A model generated the notes under the pieces. It did no database searches and was not told the origin of the DNA. It saw nothing but the letters and a program-made list of their open reading frames with translations. Shown here one piece after another: positions 25,689 through 34,472 of a stretch of DNA of 64,000 bases (its first letter is position 1; every line of letters starts with the position of its first letter). Made by a program: the position numbers and the translations under genes. The stretch comes from CAZBXE01 sp964496125 (GTDB lineage Bacteria; Chlamydiota; Chlamydiia; Chlamydiales; CAZBXE01), in contig CAZBXE010000011.1 of assembly GCA_964496125.1 (NCBI GenBank), forward strand, positions 5,931 to 69,930, read 5' to 3'.

Positions 25689-27487
25689 TACGTAAGCCTC
25701 TCTTTCAGCTTGTGAAGCTCTTCTCGGATTCCGACGGGTAGCTTATCACCAAAAAGGGTAAAGTATTGCTCTAGCTGTCTTACCTCTATCTTCCAGCTTT
25801 CTTTGTCGATATGAGTCAGTTCATGCAAGGCATCGGGTGCAAGCGAAAGATCCGAAATGTCAAGATCCCCCTCTTCAGGTAGATAGCCGATAGCTGTTTT
25901 TTGAGCTCTTCTTGTGCCATCAATGCGCTCAAAACACCACTTGATCACACGGATATTATCCCCAAACCCAGGCCATAGGAAAGAGCCGTCTGGCCCCTTG
26001 CGAAACCAATTCACAAAGAAAATGTGAGGCAGTTTCTGAGGGCTACTCATTTGTCCCATACGAAGCCAGTGGCCAAAGTAATCTCCCATATGGTAGCCAC
26101 AAAAGGGAAGCATTGCAAATGGATCATGCCGAAGACGCCCTACTTCTCCAGCAGCTGCTGCTGTTGTCTCAGAGGAAACAGTCGCCCCTAAAAAAGTGCC
26201 ATGCTGCCAAGAAAAGGACTCCATGACAAGCGGCACAACACTACTTCTCCTTCCGCCAAAGATAATGCCTGAAATGGGAACGCCTTCTGGCGTTTCAAAA
26301 TCAGGGTCGATGGAAGGACACTGGCTTGCTCTCGTTGTAAAACGGGAGTTTGGGTGCGCTGCCTTTTTGGAGGACCCCTCCTGCCACTCTTCTCCAAGCC
26401 AACTAACCAAATGTTGAGGAGGCGGCGCCGTCATCTTCTCCCACCACACATCCCCCTCATCTGTCAGGGCAACGTTTGTAAAGATCGTGTCTCTACGGAT
26501 CGAATCCATTGCTTTCGGATTGGATGCGTAGGAGGTGCCTGGAGCCACACCAAAAAAGCCTGATTCTGGGTTGATCGCATAGAGACGACCATCTTTGCCA
26601 AAACGCATCCAGGCAATGTCATCCCCTACAGTCTCTACCTTCCATCCTGGAATCGTAGAAGAGAGCATCGCTAAGTTTGTCTTCCCGCATGAGCTCGGAA
26701 AGGCAGCCGCAAAGTACTTTTTCTCACCCGCTGGACTTGTAACTCCCATAATGAGCATGTGCTCGGCTAGCCACCCCTCATCACGTCCTTGAACAGAGGC
26801 AATACGAAGCGCAAAACATTTTTTGCCAAGGAGTGCATTACCCCCATAGCCACTGCCGAAGGAATAGATCAGCCTTTCCTCTGGAAAGTGCACGACATGC
26901 GTCTTTTCCGGATTGCAAGGCCAAGGAACATCTTGTTCTCCAGGCAGAAGCGGCACACCTACAGAATGCAAACCAAGGACTACCTCTTCTTCTAGGCGGG
27001 GAAGAACGCAGCGCCCAAGCCTTGTCATAAGGTGCATATTGCACACAACATAGGGTGAATCGGTGAGCTCGATGCCTACTTTAGAAAGAGGAGAGGAAAG
27101 AGGTCCCATGCAATAGGGAATAATGTAGAGGGTTCGCCCTTGCATGCAGCCTTCAAAAAAGGCCTGCATCGTGCTTTTCATAAGCGATGGCTCTCTCCAA
27201 TGATTGGTAGGGCCAGCATCTTCTTTACGCTTAGAACAGATAAAGGTCCTCTCTTCTATGCGAGCGACATCTCTTGGATCTGACCGAGCAAGAAAACTAT
27301 GAGGACGCAGCTTCTCATTCAACCGAATCCAGGTCTTTGATGCTATAAGCTTTTCTGCAAGCGCTTCAAACTCTTCTCTAGATCCATTGCAAAGATAGAC
27401 AGAATCTGGCTTGCAACGCCTTATCTCCGTATCTATCCAGTCGCTTACCTTTTCATTTTTAATGGCTTGCGAAAGGACGGGGTTCAT
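25688..27487 (-). CDS. pckG: GTP-dependent phosphoenolpyruvate carboxykinase
   Basis: 599 residues, the normal length for the GTP-type enzyme (oxaloacetate + GTP to PEP + GDP + CO2). Characteristic segments are present: the kinase loop FPSSCGKTNLAML (about 265-277) with the reactive Cys, GDDIAWM, NPESGFFGVAPGT, and the nucleotide-binding GHWLRMG and FFVNWFRKG. It gives gluconeogenic flow from host-derived amino acids or TCA intermediates. Start overlaps the mreB stop (ATGA). Same mreB-pckG order as in C. trachomatis. Confidence 0.97.
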   Translation of the reverse strand: MNPVLSQAIKNEKVSDWIDTEIRRCKPDSVYLCNGSREEFEALAEKLIASKTWIRLNEKLRPHSFLARSDPRDVARIEERTFICSKRKEDAGPTNHWREPSLMKSTMQAFFEGCMQGRTLYIIPYCMGPLSSPLSKVGIELTDSPYVVCNMHLMTRLGRCVLPRLEEEVVLGLHSVGVPLLPGEQDVPWPCNPEKTHVVHFPEERLIYSFGSGYGGNALLGKKCFALRIASVQGRDEGWLAEHMLIMGVTSPAGEKKYFAAAFPSSCGKTNLAMLSSTIPGWKVETVGDDIAWMRFGKDGRLYAINPESGFFGVAPGTSYASNPKAMDSIRRDTIFTNVALTDEGDVWWEKMTAPPPQHLVSWLGEEWQEGSSKKAAHPNSRFTTRASQCPSIDPDFETPEGVPISGIIFGGRRSSVVPLVMESFSWQHGTFLGATVSSETTAAAAGEVGRLRHDPFAMLPFCGYHMGDYFGHWLRMGQMSSPQKLPHIFFVNWFRKGPDGSFLWPGFGDNIRVIKWCFERIDGTRRAQKTAIGYLPEEGDLDISDLSLAPDALHELTHIDKESWKIEVRQLEQYFTLFGDKLPVGIREELHKLKERLT

Positions 27488-28584
27488 CTTGCATAAACCC
27501 CTCTAGACTTCTTGAACTTATCAAGATGGTCTAAAGCTTTTCCCGTTCCCATGCACACAGCCAGAAGCGGGTTTGGCGCAATGATGACAGGAAGACCGGT
27601 CTCTTTGATCAGCGCTTTATCTAGCCCTTTAATGAGCGCACCGCCCCCTGCAATCACCATGCCCCGCTCAACAAGATCTGCAGCCAGTTCAGGAGGACAT
27701 TTTTCAAGGGTAAGCTTTACACTTTCGATAATCTGTTGGATGGGCTCTGCCAAGCATTCTCGGATTTCTACCGAGTTGATTCTCTTGGTGATCGGAAGGC
27801 CTGCGACCTGGTCACGACCACGAACTTCCATTTCAAGCTCGCTATCCCCCAAGGGGTAGGCAGACCCGATGGTCATTTTTATCTCTTCAGCTGTTCTCGG
27901 TCCGATCATGAGGTTATAGGTACGTCTCATGTAGTTGATGATGCACTCATCGCACTCATCACCTGCAATCCTAAGCGACCTAGATTCTACGATACCCCCA
28001 AGAGAAATGATGGCAATTTCTGTTGTACCGCCGCCAATATCAATGATCATGCTCGCAGCTGGCTCATGCACAGGCAAATCAACCCCAATAGCGGCAGCCA
28101 TTGGCTCTTCAATCAAGATCACTTCCTGTGCTCCTGCATGCAAGGCTGAATCTTCAACAGCTCGTCTCTCTACACCTGTAATCCCTGAAGGAACGGCAAT
28201 CAAAATCTTTGGCCTAAAAAGGCTCCTGGCAGGAGTTACACGTTTGATGAGGTGCTTGAGCATCCCTTCTGTAATCTCAAAGTCGGCGATCACCCCGTCT
28301 TTCATGGGACGGACAGCGTGGATCTTGCGGGGCGTTTTACCAAGCATGGCCTTGGCTTTATGACCGACTTCGAGCACTTCATTCGTTGTTGAGTCGACGG
28401 CTACGACAGAGGGTTCAGCTAAGACAATCCCTTTGCCGCGCACGAAGATGAGCGTGTTCGCAGTACCAAGGTCAATCCCGATATCGTGGGAAAATACGCC
28501 TCTAAATCGATCAGCTTGCCCGAAATAAGCTCGCGATAGGGAACGAAAAAGCGCTTTAGCGCCCCTCTTAAACTGTTGTTTCAT
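27484..28584 (-). CDS. mreB: Rod-shape actin homolog MreB
   Basis: 366 residues of the bacterial actin family: phosphate-1 loop GIDLGTANTLI (about 36-46), SGITGVERRAVEDSA, connecting and phosphate-2 motifs (MIIDIGGGTTEIAIISLGG), and the adenosine motif GMVIAGGGALIKGLD. An N-terminal basic extension of ~30 residues (KQQFKRGAKALFRSL) is amphipathic and may help membrane attachment, as in the extended N terminus of chlamydial MreB. Chlamydiae lack FtsZ and use MreB to organise division and septal peptidoglycan. First gene of a tightly overlapping mreB-pckG-LysM run. Confidence 0.97.
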   Translation of the reverse strand: MKQQFKRGAKALFRSLSRAYFGQADRFRGVFSHDIGIDLGTANTLIFVRGKGIVLAEPSVVAVDSTTNEVLEVGHKAKAMLGKTPRKIHAVRPMKDGVIADFEITEGMLKHLIKRVTPARSLFRPKILIAVPSGITGVERRAVEDSALHAGAQEVILIEEPMAAAIGVDLPVHEPAASMIIDIGGGTTEIAIISLGGIVESRSLRIAGDECDECIINYMRRTYNLMIGPRTAEEIKMTIGSAYPLGDSELEMEVRGRDQVAGLPITKRINSVEIRECLAEPIQQIIESVKLTLEKCPPELAADLVERGMVIAGGGALIKGLDKALIKETGLPVIIAPNPLLAVCMGTGKALDHLDKFKKSRGVYAR

Positions 28585-28702
28585 GTGTACACCTTAAGGA
28601 AAAGCCAACTTTGGGTCGTTGCTGACGATTAAACCCGTTTTTCTCTAAATAGTCGAGCAAAAAAATTGCCCTACTCTCCATTTCGGTAGAGAAAACGACC
28701 TG

Positions 28703-30364
28703 CTACAACTCTACCTCAGGGTTAAATTTAAAACCATCGGCAGGGAGGTCAAACTTCAATTCGGTCAAGATTTCTTTAACTTGATCCTCCCCGAGCTCCT
28801 CTGCTAAAGCTCGGCAAGCCTCCTGCGCATTAACAAGCCTCTGCGAACCCATCCCGCTATTCCAATTCAGATAAAAAGATTGTGGTTTGTCTTTTGGTAG
28901 CCCCTCTTCAATAGTTCTAACCTGTGTAAGAAGAGTATGGCTTCTTATGCGAGTCGCATCTTTATATATCAGGCTCAAGCCCCTCTCAAAACTGCCATTT
29001 TTATAAAGACGAAGCAATTCAACAGATGTAAGATCATTGGAAGATTCTTCTTTAGGAAGACTTTCCTCGCCACTTTTAAGAAGATCAACCCGTTCCAGCA
29101 GTATATCAAACTGTCTAATCACCATATCCGAACAAACTAAGTTCCCAATAGAAGCTGTCTTTTTATCCTCACCCTCCCCTGCTCTCCTTACATGTTGAGA
29201 CAAAAGAAGATCTCGCTCTGCTCTAAGCAGCTTTCGCATGGACTCCTTATCCACAATTCCTTTATTGCATAGTTCTATATATTTTTCGCATTCTTCTAAG
29301 ACAGGCTTCATTGCACCCTGAACAGCGTGCATTCTTTTGCCAACAGCTGCTAGTTGCGCAGAAGTTGCGCTCTTTTCAAAGCTCGCCACATCCTTTCTTG
29401 AAGCAAGATCTGTCAATAACACTCCTTGCTGTTGCAAGAGCGGACGAGCAAGCGCTGCCCGAGCCTTTTCTAGTGCCTCTCTTGCAACTTTTTGAAACGC
29501 AAAACCTTTTGGCTTGATAGACTGCGGAAACTTTCCCCTGACAGTCTTCCAACCAGAAGGAGTTTTGGCTCCCTCTCCCACCTCTTTAACCTCTTCCTGC
29601 AATACAACAGTGGCAAGCCGCTTCTCTGAAATAGTAGCGATATCCAAATTCATTTTCTCATAAACCGCATCTAAGAGGGGTTCATACTTTCTTATAATGA
29701 TTTCTGCACATAGAAGATTTTGAAGCTCACGTTCATTTGGAGAACCGGTATGAACTTTAGATTTTGAGAGCTCTTGCGCTCTTATTGTTTCAATTTCGGT
29801 TATGTCACCTATAGATAATACAGGTATTCTATCACCCTGAACATGTTTAAGTTGATTCGCAATGCGTTTTTGCTCCGATGGAACTAGCCTTTCGCTCCTC
29901 TTTCTTGCACCTTCCTGAAGCTCTAAAGGTAAAAGTTCTATGACCGAACGAATGATCTCCTTTGCGGCAACAGCATCAGAATCAAAATTTTTCATGCCCT
30001 TTACATCTTTTGCCATACTGACTAAGTCACTCAAATATCTCTTGAAATCTCCCTCAGTTGAGTCGTTCTCCTGTTGAGGAAGAGTTAATCCAGCCTCTTG
30101 CACCAGTGCTCTTATCTTTTGAATATCGGCATCATAGGCACTATGGAGTTTTACAAGAAGATCCGCACGCAACACTTGTTTTGTCTCCTTAGAACAAAAC
30201 AAATTTTTAAAGAAAGAAGAAACCGCGTTCCAGGTTCCCTGTTTTTCAACAATCTCTCCCGTAGTAGGATCGACCTTCAAATTGAAAAGATTCTTCCCCT
30301 CTATTTGGCTTGCCGCCGAGTCATACCTTGTTGAAAGATCATATAGTGAGCCCATGTTTTCCAT
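28703..30364 (-). CDS. Hypothetical helical protein with internal duplication
   Basis: 553 residues from the ATG at 30364, which has GGGAGG five bases upstream (an in-frame GTG at 30382 is less likely). Almost entirely predicted alpha-helix, no signal peptide or membrane segment. Two stretches align with each other: NLLCAEIIIRKYEPLLDAV (about 216-234) and NLVCSDMVIRQFDILLERV (about 408-426), each preceded by a helix with HVQG/AVQG, so the protein contains a duplicated module of ~190 residues. I do not recognise the family. It separates mreB from the SNF2 gene, which are neighbours in C. trachomatis, so it is an insertion relative to that order. A secreted effector is possible but unproven. 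Confidence 0.8.
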   Translation of the reverse strand: MENMGSLYDLSTRYDSAASQIEGKNLFNLKVDPTTGEIVEKQGTWNAVSSFFKNLFCSKETKQVLRADLLVKLHSAYDADIQKIRALVQEAGLTLPQQENDSTEGDFKRYLSDLVSMAKDVKGMKNFDSDAVAAKEIIRSVIELLPLELQEGARKRSERLVPSEQKRIANQLKHVQGDRIPVLSIGDITEIETIRAQELSKSKVHTGSPNERELQNLLCAEIIIRKYEPLLDAVYEKMNLDIATISEKRLATVVLQEEVKEVGEGAKTPSGWKTVRGKFPQSIKPKGFAFQKVAREALEKARAALARPLLQQQGVLLTDLASRKDVASFEKSATSAQLAAVGKRMHAVQGAMKPVLEECEKYIELCNKGIVDKESMRKLLRAERDLLLSQHVRRAGEGEDKKTASIGNLVCSDMVIRQFDILLERVDLLKSGEESLPKEESSNDLTSVELLRLYKNGSFERGLSLIYKDATRIRSHTLLTQVRTIEEGLPKDKPQSFYLNWNSGMGSQRLVNAQEACRALAEELGEDQVKEILTELKFDLPADGFKFNPEVEL

Positions 30365-30467
30365 AAAACCTCCCCGCCTCACTTATTATACACTTTTTTT
30401 TAATTCATACGACTACAAACCTTGAAGCCCGGCTTAAGAATTTTAACTGGTCTGATAACGTCAAAAC

Positions 30468-33400
30468 TCATGTTTGTAAGAGTTCGAGCACCTCTTCCCA
30501 GGTGAGCTTCGAAATGGCCTCTTCATCAGAGCTGACCACCTTGCGCACAAGACCTCTCTTTCTATCTTGGAGCTGAACGATCTTCTCTTCGATCGTACCC
30601 AAAGTAACAAGCTTATAGGAAGAGACGTTTTTCTTCTGCCCAATACGATGCACACGGTCGGTTGCTTGATTTTCGACGGCGGGGTTCCACCACATGTCGT
30701 AGTGAATTACGCTGTCTGCTCCTGTAAGGTTTAGGCCAGCACCACCTGCTTTTAAAGAAACTAGGAAGAATGGGATTTTCGGATTTTCGTTAAACTCTTT
30801 GACAATCTCCAAACGATTCTTAGAAGAACCGTCAAGATAGCTAAGAGGAATGCCTCTTTGCTCAAGATCATCTTTTAGAATTTTGAGCATCCTTGTGTAT
30901 TGGCTAAAGATGACCGTTTTATGATTTCCTTCCATCAAAGTCTGCAAAAGTTCCATCATAAGTTCATATTTTGCAGAATCGCCCGGCTCAGCTTTTTCTT
31001 TAGCAAAAATGGCTGGATGGCAGCAGATTTGCTTGAGGCGGGTAAGAGTTGCCAAAATATGGATCTGAATTTTATCAAAGCCCTCTTTCTTAACAAGCTC
31101 TGAAAGCTCTTGCCTTGCAGAATCTGCATACGAGCGGTAAAGCTCTTTTTGCGAATCGCTAAGATGGCAATGGTACACAAGCTCTGACACGGGCGGAAGC
31201 TCTGCAAGAACATCTGACTTCATGCGGCGCAAGATAAAGGGAGAAACCTTCTTCTTGAGAGTCTCAATCGGATTCTCTTCCCCTGCCTTACTGCTGCGAA
31301 TGTACTTTTCAATAAACCTGTCGTAGCTACTCAGAAGCCCGGGCATAAGAAAGTCAAAAAGGCTCCATAGTTCATCAAGAGAGTTTTCAATGGGGGTACC
31401 CGTAAGAATAAGCTTATGAGCCGCAACAAGCATCTTAACCGACTTAGCGTTCCTAGTCCCTCGGTTTTTAATGTGCTGCGCTTCGTCAAGAAGAGCATAC
31501 CCAAAGTGGATGGTCTTGTAAAAATCGATATCTTTCTGCACAAGGCTATAAGAGGTGATGATCACATCGTAATCATCCAAGGAGCCCTGGAGCTTCTTTC
31601 TCTGGGTAGGTGTTCCGTCAATTACAATCACGGATAGTTTTGGGTTAAACTTTGCAAACTCTTCTTGCCAGTTATAGAGAAGCGAAGTTGGAGCTACGAT
31701 AATTGATGTGCTCTTAGGATGTAGTTTTTTATACTGAGTAATCGACGTGATCGCCTGTACTGTCTTACCAAGACCCATGTCATCGGCAAGAATACCATTC
31801 AAGTGCATTTTACGGAGCCTGTCAAGCCAGTGAACTCCCTCCTCTTGGTAATTGCGCAAAGTGGCCTTCACATCTTTCGGAATAGGTTCCACTTCCATTG
31901 GCTTTAAGCCGAGGATTTGTTTCTGAATCTCTTGCAACTTGTCCGTCATCGAGAAAGTGATCGGGAGATTCTCAAACTGAGAAGCCGTGATACTTGCTAG
32001 GCTCCACAGAGGACGCTCTTCAATGTGGTTATCCAAGAGGCCAATACCAAGCTCATCAAAAATTTGCACAACGGGTGCAAGCTTATCCAAATCGAGTACA
32101 AGCGTTTTATAATGCTGCACTTGATTCGTTCCCTTACCCTTTGCTGCCTTCTTCTTAGCAAGCTGGATAAATGCCCTGCGAGAAGCAAGACAATCCCAAA
32201 GCTGCTCCACAGTCACACCGCGCAGGTCCCCATCAACCTTAAGATCCACCTTATAGCAATCTACCTTATCTGATTCAGAAAGATGCATCGTGAACTTCGT
32301 CTGGTCATACACAAACTGATCCAGAAGATTTTCCGGACAGTTGAATTTTACAAGACCCGTATTTTGAGGGATGGTTTCTGTCATAAACTCGACAATTTTC
32401 TTGTCATTTTTGACAGAATAGATGCCCTGCTGCGGATCATAAACAAAACCCTGGAACAGGTCTTCTAAAATCTTTTGCTCTTGTGTTAGGTTTCGAGCAA
32501 GTACGCCCTCTTCTGTGACAAATTGCATGATCTCTTTTTCAGAAAGGCGGGCAACAGAGGAAGGCACCTTAATCGAATCATAAACGAAGTGAACCGTAGC
32601 TTCAAGCTCGCCATCTAGGTAGGCAATGTCGCACTCCACTTGCATCTGCCCTACGAAAGGCAGTGTTGTGAACTTGTTCATGATTTCCTGGTGGGAAACC
32701 TCAGCATACGACATCAGATCCGTTAAGCTATTTTCCACAAAGGTACCAAAGAGAGGCTCTGGAATAGTAATCTCTCTTAGGCGATCGAGTTGTTTTAAAT
32801 GCGTTCTTCGGATCTGTGGCTGGAACCTATGGTAGGTATTCTGGTAGATCAGTCCCGGTTTTTCACAGGCAAAAAGGATAGCATCTTCAAGTGAAATTTG
32901 TGTTTCTGCATCGATTTTGAGAGAGGGGCTTAAGAGAATTTTAGGAGCTGGCACCTCTAAATACTCCAGATCAACTTTCAAAAGAGCAGGGGAACAAGAG
33001 AAATTCATCGGCTCTTCCAAGCTGCCCACATAGAGACAAGGAAAGGGAAGCGCTCCCTTATGGAGGGCAACATTTGGTGTCATTTCAGTTTTATGAAGCG
33101 CAAGATCTTGAGACTGAGCTAGAAAAGTTCCGAAATCTTCACCTTCAATCTCTGCGAATTTAAGTCCCTTATCCGTCTTCTGATCAGAATGCTTTGCATA
33201 CTCTAAGAGAAGTTGCACAAGCTTTCTTGTTCCCTCTTCAAACGATTCAAGGGAGAAAAAATAGCGCCGGTTAGCAACATATAACGACTCTTGGTAGCGA
33301 ACCGCGTCCAAAAACTCCTTGATATTTGGAACGTTCAGAGGCTTGGAGCGAAATGGTAAACGAAGCGCTAGTTGGATCTCAAAAACAGGCTTTTTGGGAG

Positions 33401-33956
33401 TTTTGGGATCTTTTAGGTTGAAAATAACCGCAAGCTCAGCGGAGTCTTTCTCTACTTTTTCCTCAGGCATAAAATAGGGAGATCTTCCAAGGATTTCAGA
33501 AGCACCCACATATTCTTCAATAAGCTCCTGTAGATGTTTTTCTCCCCTCTTCTTCTCTTCACTTTTCTTCGCCTCCTGGAAAGTTTCGAGAAGCTGTTTT
33601 TTCTCCTCTTTATCTATGCTCTTTTCTTCCTCAAGGTCAGTTTGTTTAGAGTATTCAACGACAATCTCATCAAAGTGTTCTTCCAGATAAAACAAAACGG
33701 CCGCAAGATGCTGACAATCATACTTATAAGTGCAATCGCAATCCGAGTCGATCGTTGCTGATTCCCCTCTGTCTATCTCAATTTCACTGTGGTAGGAGTT
33801 TTTGAAATTCCCCTGGACTCGGCAACTAAGCCTCACGGCTTCCGATCCAAAGGAGAGGATTTTTACCGTATCGACCATCTTCTTATCAAAGAGAATCTTC
33901 CCCTCTTTGAGGATCGCTGGGGAATAATCCTTTTTTAATTTGCGAAAATTCAACAT
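30468..33956 (-). CDS. SWIM/SNF2-family helicase (second copy, CT708-like)
   Basis: 1162 residues. A SWIM zinc motif CDCTYKYDCQH lies at about 74-84, then a Glu/Lys-rich linker (125-165), then a diverged middle region. The SNF2 core fills the C-terminal ~480 residues: DDMGLGKTVQAI (motif I), LLDEAQHIKNR (motif II), ILTGTPIENSLDELW (motif III), VIFSQYTRMLKIL, and NQATDRVHRIGQKK (motif VI). All catalytic motifs are intact. Position next to mreB/pckG on one side and tig on the other matches C. trachomatis CT708. Paralogous to the protein at 20792-24388; the two differ greatly outside the core. Confidence 0.95.
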   Translation of the reverse strand: MLNFRKLKKDYSPAILKEGKILFDKKMVDTVKILSFGSEAVRLSCRVQGNFKNSYHSEIEIDRGESATIDSDCDCTYKYDCQHLAAVLFYLEEHFDEIVVEYSKQTDLEEEKSIDKEEKKQLLETFQEAKKSEEKKRGEKHLQELIEEYVGASEILGRSPYFMPEEKVEKDSAELAVIFNLKDPKTPKKPVFEIQLALRLPFRSKPLNVPNIKEFLDAVRYQESLYVANRRYFFSLESFEEGTRKLVQLLLEYAKHSDQKTDKGLKFAEIEGEDFGTFLAQSQDLALHKTEMTPNVALHKGALPFPCLYVGSLEEPMNFSCSPALLKVDLEYLEVPAPKILLSPSLKIDAETQISLEDAILFACEKPGLIYQNTYHRFQPQIRRTHLKQLDRLREITIPEPLFGTFVENSLTDLMSYAEVSHQEIMNKFTTLPFVGQMQVECDIAYLDGELEATVHFVYDSIKVPSSVARLSEKEIMQFVTEEGVLARNLTQEQKILEDLFQGFVYDPQQGIYSVKNDKKIVEFMTETIPQNTGLVKFNCPENLLDQFVYDQTKFTMHLSESDKVDCYKVDLKVDGDLRGVTVEQLWDCLASRRAFIQLAKKKAAKGKGTNQVQHYKTLVLDLDKLAPVVQIFDELGIGLLDNHIEERPLWSLASITASQFENLPITFSMTDKLQEIQKQILGLKPMEVEPIPKDVKATLRNYQEEGVHWLDRLRKMHLNGILADDMGLGKTVQAITSITQYKKLHPKSTSIIVAPTSLLYNWQEEFAKFNPKLSVIVIDGTPTQRKKLQGSLDDYDVIITSYSLVQKDIDFYKTIHFGYALLDEAQHIKNRGTRNAKSVKMLVAAHKLILTGTPIENSLDELWSLFDFLMPGLLSSYDRFIEKYIRSSKAGEENPIETLKKKVSPFILRRMKSDVLAELPPVSELVYHCHLSDSQKELYRSYADSARQELSELVKKEGFDKIQIHILATLTRLKQICCHPAIFAKEKAEPGDSAKYELMMELLQTLMEGNHKTVIFSQYTRMLKILKDDLEQRGIPLSYLDGSSKNRLEIVKEFNENPKIPFFLVSLKAGGAGLNLTGADSVIHYDMWWNPAVENQATDRVHRIGQKKNVSSYKLVTLGTIEEKIVQLQDRKRGLVRKVVSSDEEAISKLTWEEVLELLQT

Positions 33957-34217
33957 CTACAACTTCCCAATTCTCAAATCTCTCTATTAAGGACTCTCAA
34001 GCTGATGTTCCTTAACTTCGCCTTTTTTACCTTTTCCCGACATCAAACGCAATAAAAAAATTGAGTTGATTGAAACACTTTCGGTATAAAAAAAAATCTA
34101 GAAAAAAATAAATGCCTTTGCTACAAGGATACCGATGGTGGAATGTTGATTTTACCATCCCTCGGCCGGTCCTGGATCAAAGTTTCCTCCATTCTTTGCT
34201 CTAGAACCGGCTTTTTC
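33957..34217. other. Intergenic region without recognisable gene
   Basis: AT-rich gap between the divergent SNF2 and tRNA genes. It holds several A-runs and a GATGGT ... ACCATC inverted repeat at about 34134-34160, possibly part of the SNF2 upstream region. No open frame or RNA gene is visible. Confidence 0.6.
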
Positions 34218-34247
34218 TTGCAAAAATATTTTCCTTATACGTATAAT
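34218..34247 (+). promoter_or_regulatory. Promoter for the tRNA-Gly pair
   Basis: TTGCAA (34218-34223), 18-base spacer, perfect -10 TATAAT (34242-34247), 43 bp before the first tRNA. The best consensus promoter I saw in the window; likely also reads into tig. Confidence 0.65.
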
Positions 34248-34289
34248 CTGCCCTGTTCACCATGTAAGATTGAAGATTGCATGTGAAGC

Positions 34290-34362
34290 GCGGGTGTAGC
34301 TCAGCTGGTAGAGCGTTACCTTCCCAAGGTAAATGTCGTGAGTTCGAATCTCATCACCCGCT
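34290..34362 (+). tRNA. tRNA-Gly (anticodon CCC)
   Basis: 73-base cloverleaf: acceptor stem GCGGGTG/CACCCGC, D arm TAGCTCAGCTGGTAGAGC, anticodon stem TTACC/GGTAA with loop TTCCCAA (anticodon CCC, reads GGG), T arm GTGAG-TTCGAAT-CTCAT. No encoded CCA. Nearly the same acceptor and T arm as the next tRNA, so probably a duplication. Confidence 0.93.
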
Positions 34363-34378
34363 CAAAAAATTAGGAATT

Positions 34379-34450
34379 GCGGGCGTAGCTCAGTGGTAGA
34401 GCATCACGTTGCCAACGTGAGGGTCGTGAGTTCGAATCTCATCGCCCGCT
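34379..34450 (+). tRNA. tRNA-Gly (anticodon GCC)
   Basis: 72-base cloverleaf: acceptor GCGGGCG/CGCCCGC, D arm TAGCTCAGTGGTAGAGC, anticodon stem TCACG/CGTGA with loop TTGCCAA (anticodon GCC, reads GGC/GGT), identical T arm to the upstream tRNA. 16 bp after the first tRNA and 22 bp before tig. Confidence 0.94.
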
Positions 34451-34472
34451 TTTATAACCAAACGGATCTTCT

